A stretch of DNA of 64,000 nucleotides from the NCBI RefSeq assembly GCF_013416775.1, contig NZ_SZVI01000003.1:212119-276118 (forward strand). Direction: 5' to 3'. Every line of letters begins with the position of its first letter. Within the stretch, counting starts at the first letter, position 1. Below the pieces are notes generated by a model. It worked only from the letters and a program-made list of their open reading frames with translations. It searched no databases and was not told the origin of the DNA. The DNA is from Rhodoferax sp. BLA1. GTDB lineage: Bacteria > Pseudomonadota > Gammaproteobacteria > Burkholderiales > Burkholderiaceae_C. Positions 9,028 to 16,410 of this stretch are shown one piece after another. The position numbers and the translations under genes were made by a program.

Positions 9028-9573
9028 TTACACGGCGAGGTCGCCAAGCAGGTACTCATTGAGCTCGTCGATGATGTCGGCCTGGTCGGATGGGTACAAA
9101 GTGCCGTCCTTGTGAATCGGTAGGAATGGACGCTCCGGGATAGTCACCTTGCGGCCACGTCCAGCTTGGCCGCCAAACTGCTGGATGGCGGCATAAACCG
9201 GTGTGCTGGTCACTGTCAGCGTCATATCGCCGACCTGGATATAAAGCTGGCGCGACAAATCTCGGCTTTCACCGATCAGAGGCTTTTTGTTGGCCAGGGC
9301 CTGCTCACCGGCTGCATTCAGGCTGCCGTCCTTCTTTACCTTGCTCTTTTGCCCCGCCAGGTGGCCGCTGAAAAGTGCCAACGTGACAACACTGTTTGGC
9401 TTCCATGGGGTGCCGTCTGGGCCTTTGCTTGTCTCGAAGCGGCGTTTGGTCCGCTCGACAATGCCTTCACCGATCGCGGTCAGGCCTGCTCGGGGGTTAT
9501 CGACCCGCTCCGCGAAAGCTGACAACTTGGCCTGCACCTCGGCGTCGTCAACTGTGATGGTGAAATCGGCCAT
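9028..9573 (-). CDS. Phage virion morphogenesis protein (Mu gpG-like)
   Basis: 181-aa protein of the virion morphogenesis family (Pfam Phage_tail_S), which in Mu is gpG, needed for head-tail completion. N-terminal FTITVDDAEVQAKLSAFAER, then GLTAIGEGIVERTKRRFETS followed by DGTPWKPNS, is characteristic. The C-terminal PVYAAIQQFGGQAGRG...IPERPFLPI block is the typical ending of the family. It is the last gene of the leftward late operon, about 150 bp from the prophage left end, and follows the Mu F-like gene as in Mu. Confidence 0.85.
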   Translation of the reverse strand: MADFTITVDDAEVQAKLSAFAERVDNPRAGLTAIGEGIVERTKRRFETSKGPDGTPWKPNSVVTLALFSGHLAGQKSKVKKDGSLNAAGEQALANKKPLIGESRDLSRQLYIQVGDMTLTVTSTPVYAAIQQFGGQAGRGRKVTIPERPFLPIHKDGTLYPSDQADIIDELNEYLLGDLAV

Positions 9574-9585
9574 GGTGTCACCTGT

Positions 9586-9696
9586 TCAAAAAGGACGATG
9601 GTTTCTATAATTGAGCCTGCGCTGCGCTGTATCGGCTCCCGCGTTGAATTCGCGGATCGTTTCGGACGTCTTGGTCGGGGGTGCAGAGCAACTCAT
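9586..9696 (-). CDS. Small phage ORF between F and G
   Basis: 36 codons; its ATG overlaps the stop of the F-like gene (ATGA at 9693-9696), the coupling used throughout this operon. The product is polar and basic (TSETIREFNAGADTAQRRL) with no membrane segment. No homologue is recognised. It otherwise explains the 119-bp gap between F and G. Its own ribosome site is poor, so translation would depend on coupling. Confidence 0.35.
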   Translation of the reverse strand: MSCSAPPTKTSETIREFNAGADTAQRRLNYRNHRPF

Positions 9697-10895
9697 TTTG
9701 GTGTCTTGATCACCATTGACAGCAAGGCCAGCGCCCGGTTTTTCTTGCCGGGCAGCACTTCAAACACAGCCCGGTAAGTCTCCCCACTGATCTTTTTGAC
9801 CGCCACCACGGTGGCATTGCCGTTGCGGCTTTTGGCGCCTGCCTTGACCTGGTCAGCATCATTGAGCACAGACAGCACTTGTTCAAAGTCGGCGGGCATC
9901 GCGGCACGCTGACCTTTGCCGTCGTTGCCGTGGCTCACTTCAACGTGGCGCGGCGCATCACTTGGAATGGTGACAAAGTAGCCCTGCACTGGCGTTCCAG
10001 CAGCTGGTGAAACGGTGTCAACCGCGTCCACAAAACCCACAAACAAAGGCTCGGTCACACTCCGATCGGCCAGCACGCGGGCAGCAAACGATGCGGCCGC
10101 CTCGGTCGAGTTGACATAGCGGCCCACATCTGCCGCCAGCGCCTTGGAAATGGCTGGTGGGTAGGAGATCAGCTTGTCCTGGACCATCTGGCGCAGCGCC
10201 ACATCGACGCTGGCACCTGGCGCGTAGCCGAAGCCTTTGCCAACGCCCACAGGGTCACCGGTTTGGGGGGCAATCGCATTCCAACCTGCAGGTAGCTCGC
10301 CCAGCCCAGCCCGGACGCTGGCTTCTCCCTCGCGCTTGGTCACACTGATGATGCGGCACTGGCAGCCAAAGCCATTTGGCGCCCAATGTGTCCGCCAGAA
10401 CGGGTGCGTAGACAGCGCCGTGAACCCATGCCAGGCCAGATGCTGCTGACGAGGGTGTAAAACGCCATCGGCATGGATGTAGCGCCAATATGGGTGGAAC
10501 CGCAGCACCTCAGGATCCGACATCTGGGCCCAGCGGCCAGCGCTGTAGCTGGTGGACATGTTGGTCTGGTAAATGATGCGCGTGCGCCAGGCCTCGCCCT
10601 CGGTCGAGCCCTCACCAGTCCAGCCGGTCCAGCCATGTTTTGCGACGATCGCCTTGAAATCCTTGCGGAATGCCTGCAGGCCTGCGCCGTCAACGGCGCG
10701 TTCCACCACCGCCTGGTGCAGATCCGCCAGCAAATCAGCCTTGGCAACCCCGGCCACGATGAAGGCGCGATCGTGCGCGCTGCGCATGATGTCGTCCCAG
10801 CGGTCGGTGGGCAGGCGCAGCTTGTTGCGCAGATAGTCAATCTGCGCCTGAAAAGGCGTGCCAAATCCAAATGCCTGATCAGCGACTGTGCTCAT
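9693..10895 (-). CDS. Phage minor head protein (Mu F/SPP1 gp7-like) with C-terminal toxin-like domain
   Basis: 400 aa. The N-terminal 240 residues are a MuF domain: RTRIIYQTNMSTSYSAGRWA, then PYWRYIHADGVLHPRQQHLA and WAPNGFGCQCRIISVTKRE, including the conserved Cys pair. MuF proteins sit at the portal and are ejected or help packaging. The C-terminal about 110 residues (VTIPSDAPRHVEVSHGNDGK and VVAVKKISGETYRAVFEVLP) resemble the PBECR/RelE-like nuclease-type domains often fused to MuF proteins; this part is inferred from pattern only. Its start overlaps the upstream small membrane gene by 4 bp. Confidence 0.85.
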   Translation of the reverse strand: MSTVADQAFGFGTPFQAQIDYLRNKLRLPTDRWDDIMRSAHDRAFIVAGVAKADLLADLHQAVVERAVDGAGLQAFRKDFKAIVAKHGWTGWTGEGSTEGEAWRTRIIYQTNMSTSYSAGRWAQMSDPEVLRFHPYWRYIHADGVLHPRQQHLAWHGFTALSTHPFWRTHWAPNGFGCQCRIISVTKREGEASVRAGLGELPAGWNAIAPQTGDPVGVGKGFGYAPGASVDVALRQMVQDKLISYPPAISKALAADVGRYVNSTEAAASFAARVLADRSVTEPLFVGFVDAVDTVSPAAGTPVQGYFVTIPSDAPRHVEVSHGNDGKGQRAAMPADFEQVLSVLNDADQVKAGAKSRNGNATVVAVKKISGETYRAVFEVLPGKKNRALALLSMVIKTPK

Positions 10896-11089
10896 GACGT
10901 GGTTGACTTCCCGGCCACCGCTTTCTGGACCACATTTGAGGTGAGATACCCGGTCAGCAATGCAAAAACGATGTCACGCCAGATCATGACCGGAATGACA
11001 GAGAACACAAGCAACAGGGTCGCAATGACCAGGACGGTCATTGCCAGGATGAACTTGCGCGAGGCGAAAGGGGCCGTGTTTGTAATCAT
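10892..11089 (-). CDS. Small membrane protein, 65 aa (tandem pair, downstream member)
   Basis: Start at 11089 is set by GGAGG about 6 nt upstream. The protein has PFASRKFI near its N-terminus, a strong membrane segment (LAMTVLVIATLLLVFSVIPV) and a second, weaker one (IVFALLTGYLTSNVV). Its N-terminus repeats that of the 43-aa protein encoded directly upstream, so the two arose by duplication. It overlaps the F-like gene by 4 bp. Two short TM proteins in a late operon could be holin or antiholin, but this is only a suggestion. Confidence 0.65.
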   Translation of the reverse strand: MITNTAPFASRKFILAMTVLVIATLLLVFSVIPVMIWRDIVFALLTGYLTSNVVQKAVAGKSTTS

Positions 11090-11217
11090 GAAATCCTCCC
11101 AAGCGCCCACATAATTTCTCTGATGTAAATGACGCCGTAGGCCATAGCAACGCAAACGACTATAAAAATTGCCGCCCTGATGAACTTGCGTGAGGCGAAA
11201 GGGTTTGTTGTGCTCAT
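11086..11217 (-). CDS. Very small membrane protein, 43 aa (tandem pair, upstream member)
   Basis: The ATG at 11217 overlaps the stop of the preceding gene, and its own stop overlaps the start of the 65-aa protein (ATGA both times). The product begins MSTTNPFASRKFIRAAIFIV and has one membrane segment (AAIFIVVCVAMAYGVIYI), then a short tail. It shares the PFASRKFI motif with its neighbour. Too short for most gene callers; the perfect stop/start coupling on both sides supports reality. Confidence 0.6.
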   Translation of the reverse strand: MSTTNPFASRKFIRAAIFIVVCVAMAYGVIYIREIMWALGRIS

Positions 11218-11546
11218 TTGGTGATGTCCTGAGTAAAAACATAGGGGTCCAGCTCCAGCGTGGAGACCACACCCGCTGAGTCGGTCATCTGGATGTCGAA
11301 GTAAACCGTCCCGACACGATTTGCCTGTTCAGCGGTGGGCGTGAAGTTCACCCGTCCGACTGCTGCATCAACAATTTGCCCCACCACCTGGTAAAGCCTT
11401 GTGGCGTCGCCCACTGGATTTCGCTTTTGATCCAGCGTCATGAGAAATGTGCACCCATCAATGTTGACCGGCTGGCCGGTTACCTTGTCAAACACCGTGC
11501 ACTCGTCGGGTCGGGTATCACCCCTAAATCTGTGGATAGTGGTCAT
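11214..11546 (-). CDS. Phage BppU-like N-terminal domain protein
   Basis: 110-aa beta-rich protein in the fibre-like block of the left late operon. The N-terminal HRFRGDTRPDECTVFDKVTG, then VNIDGCTFLMTLD and a final VGTVYFDIQMTDSAG, match the usual layout of the small BppU-type fold ('RGDT...' strand, 'G...F.l' strand, 'G.y.f.i' end) found in baseplate or fibre attachment proteins of siphophages. No receptor-binding part is present. It overlaps the next gene by 4 bp. Confidence 0.55.
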   Translation of the reverse strand: MTTIHRFRGDTRPDECTVFDKVTGQPVNIDGCTFLMTLDQKRNPVGDATRLYQVVGQIVDAAVGRVNFTPTAEQANRVGTVYFDIQMTDSAGVVSTLELDPYVFTQDITK

Positions 11547-11559
11547 GGTGGTCCGATTG

Positions 11560-12477
11560 TTAAAAGCGAGAAGTCACCCTGCAGCCGATGCGGGGCCCCG
11601 AGGTCACCACCGACACCCGCTGACCACTGACTCGGGCACCCAGCCCGGGCCTTATGGAGACACCCAGTCGCATACCGGTGAAGTCTTGCCCCGCAGCATG
11701 CCCAAGGGTGACCCACGACGATGGAGCCGCTTTACCGGCGGCGGCGAGCAGAAGCTGCGTGGTCAGATGAGCAGCAGACAGCGTCTGGGCTGCTGACTCG
11801 CAGGCCAATAGTGACTGAGTTGATAGAGCAGATGCTGACGACGGTTGCGCTGCCACACTGCTGGACAACCTGATCACCGTCAGCAGATTCGCCGTTTGAT
11901 TTGCAGCTGCACTGTTGGCCGACGCCAGCGCGATGGCTGTAGACAGATTCGCCGAGCTGACCGGCACTGCGTTGCCAGCGGCTGACCAGGCTTGGCCTGG
12001 GGTGTTCAATGTGGCCGTCGACGTCGGGTTGGCATTTGCCTGAGATGAAAGTGTGATCGCTGTGAACAGGGCCGCACTACTGGAAGGCGATGCACTGCCC
12101 GATGCCGACCAGGCTTGACCTAGTGCGCTCAAAGTCGCTGTTGATGTCGGTCTGGCGCTAGCTTGAGATGTCAGCTTGATGGAGGTTGTCAGCGCCGATA
12201 CGCTTGAAGGAGATGCGGTAGACGTTGCAGCAAGGCACACTGATGTGCTCAATGCCGCTGTGTTGCCCGTTGTGGCCACTGAACTTGCCGCCAGGGAAAT
12301 GGACGTCGACAAAGATGCAGAGCTACTGGGCCGGGCTGCTGCATCTGATGCCAGCGTCATCGCACCACCGCCGCCAACGGTCGTTACGTCCAGCCAATAC
12401 GGCCCGCCAGGTATCTGCGCTTGCAGGGTACTGGTCCCGATAACATACGGCCCGCCTGGAATTTGGTACTGAGCCAT
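11560..12477 (-). CDS. Ala/Ser/Thr-rich repetitive phage fibre-like protein
   Basis: 305 aa. The start has two copies of QIPGGPY (residues about 5-11 and 21-27). Residues about 40-250 consist of roughly 23-residue degenerate repeats of the form ASAxPSSSASLSTSIxLxSS, alternating with a variant PTSTATL...GQAWSA. The C-terminus is different and more basic (GMRLGVSIRPGLGARVSGQR). Low-complexity repeats of this kind often form fibrous or beta-solenoid shafts. It lies among fibre-like genes, one codon from the beta-helix protein. Function not established. Confidence 0.6.
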   Translation of the reverse strand: MAQYQIPGGPYVIGTSTLQAQIPGGPYWLDVTTVGGGGAMTLASDAAARPSSSASLSTSISLAASSVATTGNTAALSTSVCLAATSTASPSSVSALTTSIKLTSQASARPTSTATLSALGQAWSASGSASPSSSAALFTAITLSSQANANPTSTATLNTPGQAWSAAGNAVPVSSANLSTAIALASANSAAANQTANLLTVIRLSSSVAAQPSSASALSTQSLLACESAAQTLSAAHLTTQLLLAAAGKAAPSSWVTLGHAAGQDFTGMRLGVSIRPGLGARVSGQRVSVVTSGPRIGCRVTSRF

Positions 12478-12478
12478 A

Positions 12479-13777
12479 TCAGATCAGGGTCAGTTTGGGG
12501 CAGACATAGACAGTGGTGTCCGCTCTGGCCAGCTTGATGATTGCACTCACAAAGCCCTTCTCTTTGGGCGTGAAGGTGAGAGTGACCTTCTGCTTGATCG
12601 GCGTGGTGATCCCTGTCGTGGTCCAGGCTGCAGCACTCGATGCCAACGCCACCCCGGAACTCAGAATTGACGGCTCGGTGGTCATTCGGACCCCGAGCGG
12701 CCTGCCAGACATTCCAAGGTAAACGCACTGCGCCCACAGATCAGAATCTTTTAGCGTGACACCGTTCGTCAATATTTCCAGGGTCAGCGTGACTGGGCTA
12801 CCCACCACTTCATTCCAAACCACAATTTCAGGCGTCTGAACGCCCGCAAAGACCCTACGAGCATTTCCGCTGGACAGCATTCGCCAAGATAGGGGCGTGG
12901 ATCCATCTGAAGCCCCGTCAGCGCGCACCACAGTGGTTTCACTGAATACCTGCCCACCGCGCTGGTGCGACCACAGCCTGTAGTTGGTATCAGCGCTGTC
13001 GCAGTTTTGCAGCCGCGAATATGCATAGGGATGCGATCCTGCCCACCCGAAGCTGGACAACGAGCCTGTCCAGCCATCTGGCATCTTGCAATTCTTGAGT
13101 AACAAGGTTCCTGCCGACTGGTTGTAAAACTCTGTCTGAATGTTCTGATCATTCTTCAGCGCCGACAGGTCGCAGGTGTCGATAACGCAGTTGCAGTTTG
13201 ACCAGGTCACCAACAAGGTGTAGGCCACATTTCCGGGATTGATAAGGCCACCGCCGCGTATGAACGTTTGCGGTGCTTTTGCGTAGATCAGCGTTGGGAG
13301 AGCGGTCTCCGATCCGTAGTAGCAGTCCAGCAGCTCAATGAATTGCCCCTGAAAATTGAGCGTGCCACCTGAAGACAGGAACTTGCAGCGTCGGGCTTCT
13401 GCCAAGCTGCCAGAGTAGTTCCCAAAAGAAACACCGGCCGCCCCCTTGAACACGACGCCATGCACAAGTGAATAGTCTGCGTTGTAAGTGATTGACCCAG
13501 TCGCGATGATTTGAGCCGTGTCTGCCAGTGATGTTGGGGTGGCGGGGTCGCCGGTGTCATCGACACACAGCACCAATTTGATCGAAGAAAAGGCGGCTCC
13601 CGAAAGCGTATATGTGACGCTTCCGGTAATGCTCTCAACATGGTCCTTGCTGATGTAAATAGTGTCACCGGACGCATCGATGGCATCGGCGCCCGCGAGA
13701 GTTGCCTTTGCGGTGGCCCAGCTCAGGCCATCATTGCTGTCACTGCCGGTGGTGCTGCGAACAAAGATATTTGCCAT
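12479..13777 (-). CDS. Right-handed beta-helix (pectate-lyase fold) phage protein
   Basis: 432 aa. The start ANIFVRSTTGSDSNDGLSWA followed by TAKATLAGADAID is the standard opening of parallel beta-helix fibre or receptor proteins. Coils follow, rich in short strands with Asn/Gly turns (DYSLVHGVVFKGAAGVSFGN, CKFLSSGGTLNFQGQFIELL). The C-terminal part is a beta-sandwich-like domain (VTLTLEILTNGVTLKDSDLW). It may act in host-surface binding. Catalytic residues of depolymerases cannot be assigned. Its start overlaps the stop of the upstream gene. Confidence 0.65.
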   Translation of the reverse strand: MANIFVRSTTGSDSNDGLSWATAKATLAGADAIDASGDTIYISKDHVESITGSVTYTLSGAAFSSIKLVLCVDDTGDPATPTSLADTAQIIATGSITYNADYSLVHGVVFKGAAGVSFGNYSGSLAEARRCKFLSSGGTLNFQGQFIELLDCYYGSETALPTLIYAKAPQTFIRGGGLINPGNVAYTLLVTWSNCNCVIDTCDLSALKNDQNIQTEFYNQSAGTLLLKNCKMPDGWTGSLSSFGWAGSHPYAYSRLQNCDSADTNYRLWSHQRGGQVFSETTVVRADGASDGSTPLSWRMLSSGNARRVFAGVQTPEIVVWNEVVGSPVTLTLEILTNGVTLKDSDLWAQCVYLGMSGRPLGVRMTTEPSILSSGVALASSAAAWTTTGITTPIKQKVTLTFTPKEKGFVSAIIKLARADTTVYVCPKLTLI

Positions 13778-14250
13778 TACGCCAAAATCTCCGCTGCGCG
13801 CCCGACACCGATCACTCCAAAAGACTCATAGAGCGTAACCAGGAAGATGGTACTGGGGTCACTTTTGCTGATGTAATCAGCCAGCACGTATTCACGCAGC
13901 CCGCGCTTGATCCTGATTTTTTGCTCTGCCGTCAGCGTGTCCAGACTCTCAAAAGTGTCATTGAACACCTGAGCTGCCGCCCACTCAGCATCCGTAAAGA
14001 GCCGCTCCCATTTGAGTTTGGTCAGAGGCAGCGAGGTGCCTGCCACCAGTGCGTCGGCAGCGCGCTGGGCCGAAATCTGCACAGTAAGCGCGGACGCACG
14101 GCCAGCCAGGACCAGAGCTACGTCCTGAGACCCCAGCCACTCAAACTCATAGGTTTTGCCTGTGTCATCGGTGTGCACTTCTTTGACATAGCGGCGCCCA
14201 TCAGCCTGGGCTGGGCCTTCCGTGTAAGTGCTGTCGGTGATCATGGACAC
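13777..14250 (-). CDS. Phage protein of unknown function, 157 aa
   Basis: N-terminal part is charged and beta-like (DGRRYVKEVHTDDTGKTYEF, a form seen in small structural proteins); the rest is predicted helical (LTKLKWERLFTDAEWAAAQV, TLTAEQKIRIKRGLREYVLA). It sits between the fibre-like 215-aa protein and the beta-helix protein, overlapping or touching both, so it belongs to the same translationally coupled fibre block. An attachment or chaperone role is possible, but nothing in it identifies one. Confidence 0.6.
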   Translation of the reverse strand: MSMITDSTYTEGPAQADGRRYVKEVHTDDTGKTYEFEWLGSQDVALVLAGRASALTVQISAQRAADALVAGTSLPLTKLKWERLFTDAEWAAAQVFNDTFESLDTLTAEQKIRIKRGLREYVLADYISKSDPSTIFLVTLYESFGVIGVGRAAEILA

Positions 14251-14251
14251 C

Positions 14252-14899
14252 TCAGCTATCCAGCGTAAACGACAACGTCGCAGCGGGGAAGCTCGGCGCA
14301 GGGTCCCCGGCGTTGATCGTCTTCACATCCGTCAGCGGGTGCACCATCAACATGTTGCCGCCGCTGACCGCATCAAAATGCGCCGTCGCCCAGACGTACG
14401 CTGTGGGCCCAGCTGGTGCGGTGCCGATGGTGATGACGCCGTTGTTTGATGTCCTGGGCACGCCAGTGCCGCTTGACACAGTGGTGGAACCAGCGCCTTG
14501 CGTGCCCGCCCAATTGGCAAGGGACGCCGGGGTGTTCGCCCGCGCATAGCCGCTGTAGCTGGCCTCGGTAGCCAGGCTACCTCGCACAGCAGCCGTTTGC
14601 TCCGTGAAAACAGCCGTGCCATCGGTGATGACCTCACCTTCTGCCCCGGGGTAGAGCGTGCCTTGGGCCGCTGCGGTGCTGCCCGGCGTAGTGCACTTGT
14701 AAAGGTGCGTCTTGCCGTCCGATGCCTTCACGCTGAACGTGTTGTTGAGTGCATACGTGGCGCTGTTGTTGCGCGGGCCATGGGTGCTGACCAATAGCCC
14801 AACGGACAAGCCTGCACCCGGTGGCGTGAACGCCTGGGAGCGGACAAACCAGTCCATCAATTTGTTTGCCAAATAAGAAGTGAAGAGCATGGTAGGCAT
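14252..14899 (-). CDS. Phage tail-fibre/structural protein, 215 aa
   Basis: Begins with a helical segment MLFTSYLANKLMDWFVRSQA, followed by beta-rich sequence with repeated short Gly/Ser/Thr turns. This layout is common in short phage proteins annotated as putative tail fibre in Mu-like phages (TPPGAGLSVGLLVSTHGPRN, then MVHPLTDVKTINAGDPAPSF). First gene of the fibre block placed between portal and F genes. A GGATG-type site lies 6 nt before the start. Assignment rests on context plus overall pattern. Confidence 0.6.
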   Translation of the reverse strand: MPTMLFTSYLANKLMDWFVRSQAFTPPGAGLSVGLLVSTHGPRNNSATYALNNTFSVKASDGKTHLYKCTTPGSTAAAQGTLYPGAEGEVITDGTAVFTEQTAAVRGSLATEASYSGYARANTPASLANWAGTQGAGSTTVSSGTGVPRTSNNGVITIGTAPAGPTAYVWATAHFDAVSGGNMLMVHPLTDVKTINAGDPAPSFPAATLSFTLDS

Positions 14900-14946
14900 C
14901 CTTTAAAAGCGGGTTAAAAAGCTGTTGTTGTCTGGGGAAGTGCGCA

Positions 14947-16410
14947 TCAGGTGGTTCCTGTTGAAGGTGGGTTGTCCTGGTCGGCTTTGGCACTGTCCAT
15001 GCCCTTGAGCTCGGCCAATGCCAGCGCAGCGGCCATCACCTTGACCATGGCGCGGTTGTCCAGGTCACCGTAGGCCTGCACCAGCTTGCGCTGCAGATCT
15101 GCGGTGCTGGTGGCGTTGTCCACCAGCTGCTGCAGCTGTTCGACCATGCTGTCGACCTCAGGTTTTGCGGCGCTGGCCAGCTGATCGACTTCGGCCTGCA
15201 GGGGGTCTGAGGATGTAACTGGTTCGGCAAACGCAACTGCAGGCTTGGCTTGTGGCGTACCCTCAGGCTGTAAATCACCGTCCTGGTAACCATAGGCACG
15301 CTGCCAATACTGGTTTGTGAAGCGGGCCCCAGCTTCATAGTTGCTCTTGTCACGGTCCGCCTGCAGGACATCCTGCTCGGCTTGATCCCAAAAGCTGAAA
15401 ACCGGTGCTGCAACGTCTCCAAAATTGAGCTCACACACCCACTTGATCAACTGATTGATCGCCGTGGCAATGATGCGGGCATCAGCATCGCGCAGATCCT
15501 TGGTCACCTCCAGCCCGGCCGTCGCACTGGCCTTGTTCGCGCTGGCCTGTGTCGTCTGGTTCTGACCAAGCAGAGCAATGGCGATCTCGGCATTACATTC
15601 GGCCACCAACTGGGCATACAGGTCACCACTGGCACTTTTTCCTGCCAGCTCGATGAGCTCAACGCTGCCGTCATCAGGTATTACAGCCACACCGTTCTGA
15701 ATCAGGTCCTCCAGGCTTTCGAGCAACTTGTCGCGCTCAGGGTCCGAGGAGTTGCGCGGCAGTTTTCCGATGCTGAACGCACTACCAAATTTCTCGACAA
15801 ATGCCAGCCAGAATTTGAGCCCACCCTTCTTGAACTTCAGCGGCCAATAACACATGCTCAGTGATGCCAGCCCATAGGGATTCTGATAGGTCGGGCTCTG
15901 TCGCGGAAGCAGATACTTTTTGCCGGGATCTTCTTCGCCAAACATGGGGTGTTCACGCGACTTGAACCGAAGCATGTTCGACGAGTCGAAACAGAACCAC
16001 TCTGGCGGCTTGGCGATCACATCACCTGGCACGATCAACCCGCCAGACTGTTCCCACACCACCTCCATCGGTTGGTAGCCGTACAACACACAGTCCTGCA
16101 TCTGCTCAATGATCGTGCTCAGTGGCAGATCGTCCAGCACGGCCTGGACGCCCTTGGCTGCCCGGCTGCTGGCCTTGCCACGGTCCAGACCGTAGTCCAG
16201 GGCTTGGACACTGGATTTACGCCTGGCAATGCAGCTGCCAATCAGCCCATCGGTGGCCATGGCGCGGTAAGTCGATATGTCCTTGCCTTGTGCCTTGAGG
16301 ATCGGGTCGGGATTGGGCAACAACAAGCCCATGCCGCTGTAGTCAAGACTTCGATTTCGGGTAGCCAGGTGAGAAGTAAGGATGTTTCGTGTTGCCATGT
16401 CAGAAGCCAT
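14947..16410 (-). CDS. Phage portal protein (DUF935, Mu gp29-like)
   Basis: Dodecameric portal through which DNA enters the head; 487 aa, near the length of Mu gp29. Family features include DGLIGSCIARRKSSVQALDY near the N-terminus, QDCVLYGYQPMEVVWEQSGG, KYLLPRQSPTYQNPYGLASL and IAIALLGQNQTTQASANKAS. The C-terminal 100 residues (GDLDNRAMVKVMAAALALAE) are the usual DUF935 ending. The start at 16410 overlaps the terminase by 11 bp; an in-frame ATG at 16398, directly after the terminase stop, is an alternative. Confidence 0.92.
   Translation of the reverse strand: MASDMATRNILTSHLATRNRSLDYSGMGLLLPNPDPILKAQGKDISTYRAMATDGLIGSCIARRKSSVQALDYGLDRGKASSRAAKGVQAVLDDLPLSTIIEQMQDCVLYGYQPMEVVWEQSGGLIVPGDVIAKPPEWFCFDSSNMLRFKSREHPMFGEEDPGKKYLLPRQSPTYQNPYGLASLSMCYWPLKFKKGGLKFWLAFVEKFGSAFSIGKLPRNSSDPERDKLLESLEDLIQNGVAVIPDDGSVELIELAGKSASGDLYAQLVAECNAEIAIALLGQNQTTQASANKASATAGLEVTKDLRDADARIIATAINQLIKWVCELNFGDVAAPVFSFWDQAEQDVLQADRDKSNYEAGARFTNQYWQRAYGYQDGDLQPEGTPQAKPAVAFAEPVTSSDPLQAEVDQLASAAKPEVDSMVEQLQQLVDNATSTADLQRKLVQAYGDLDNRAMVKVMAAALALAELKGMDSAKADQDNPPSTGTT

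Noticed and set aside
14905..14949. A 14-codon ORF (MRTSPDNNSFLTRF) overlapping the portal stop
   Set aside because: Stop/start overlap is present but the product is too short to judge; it may just be spacer before the fibre gene.
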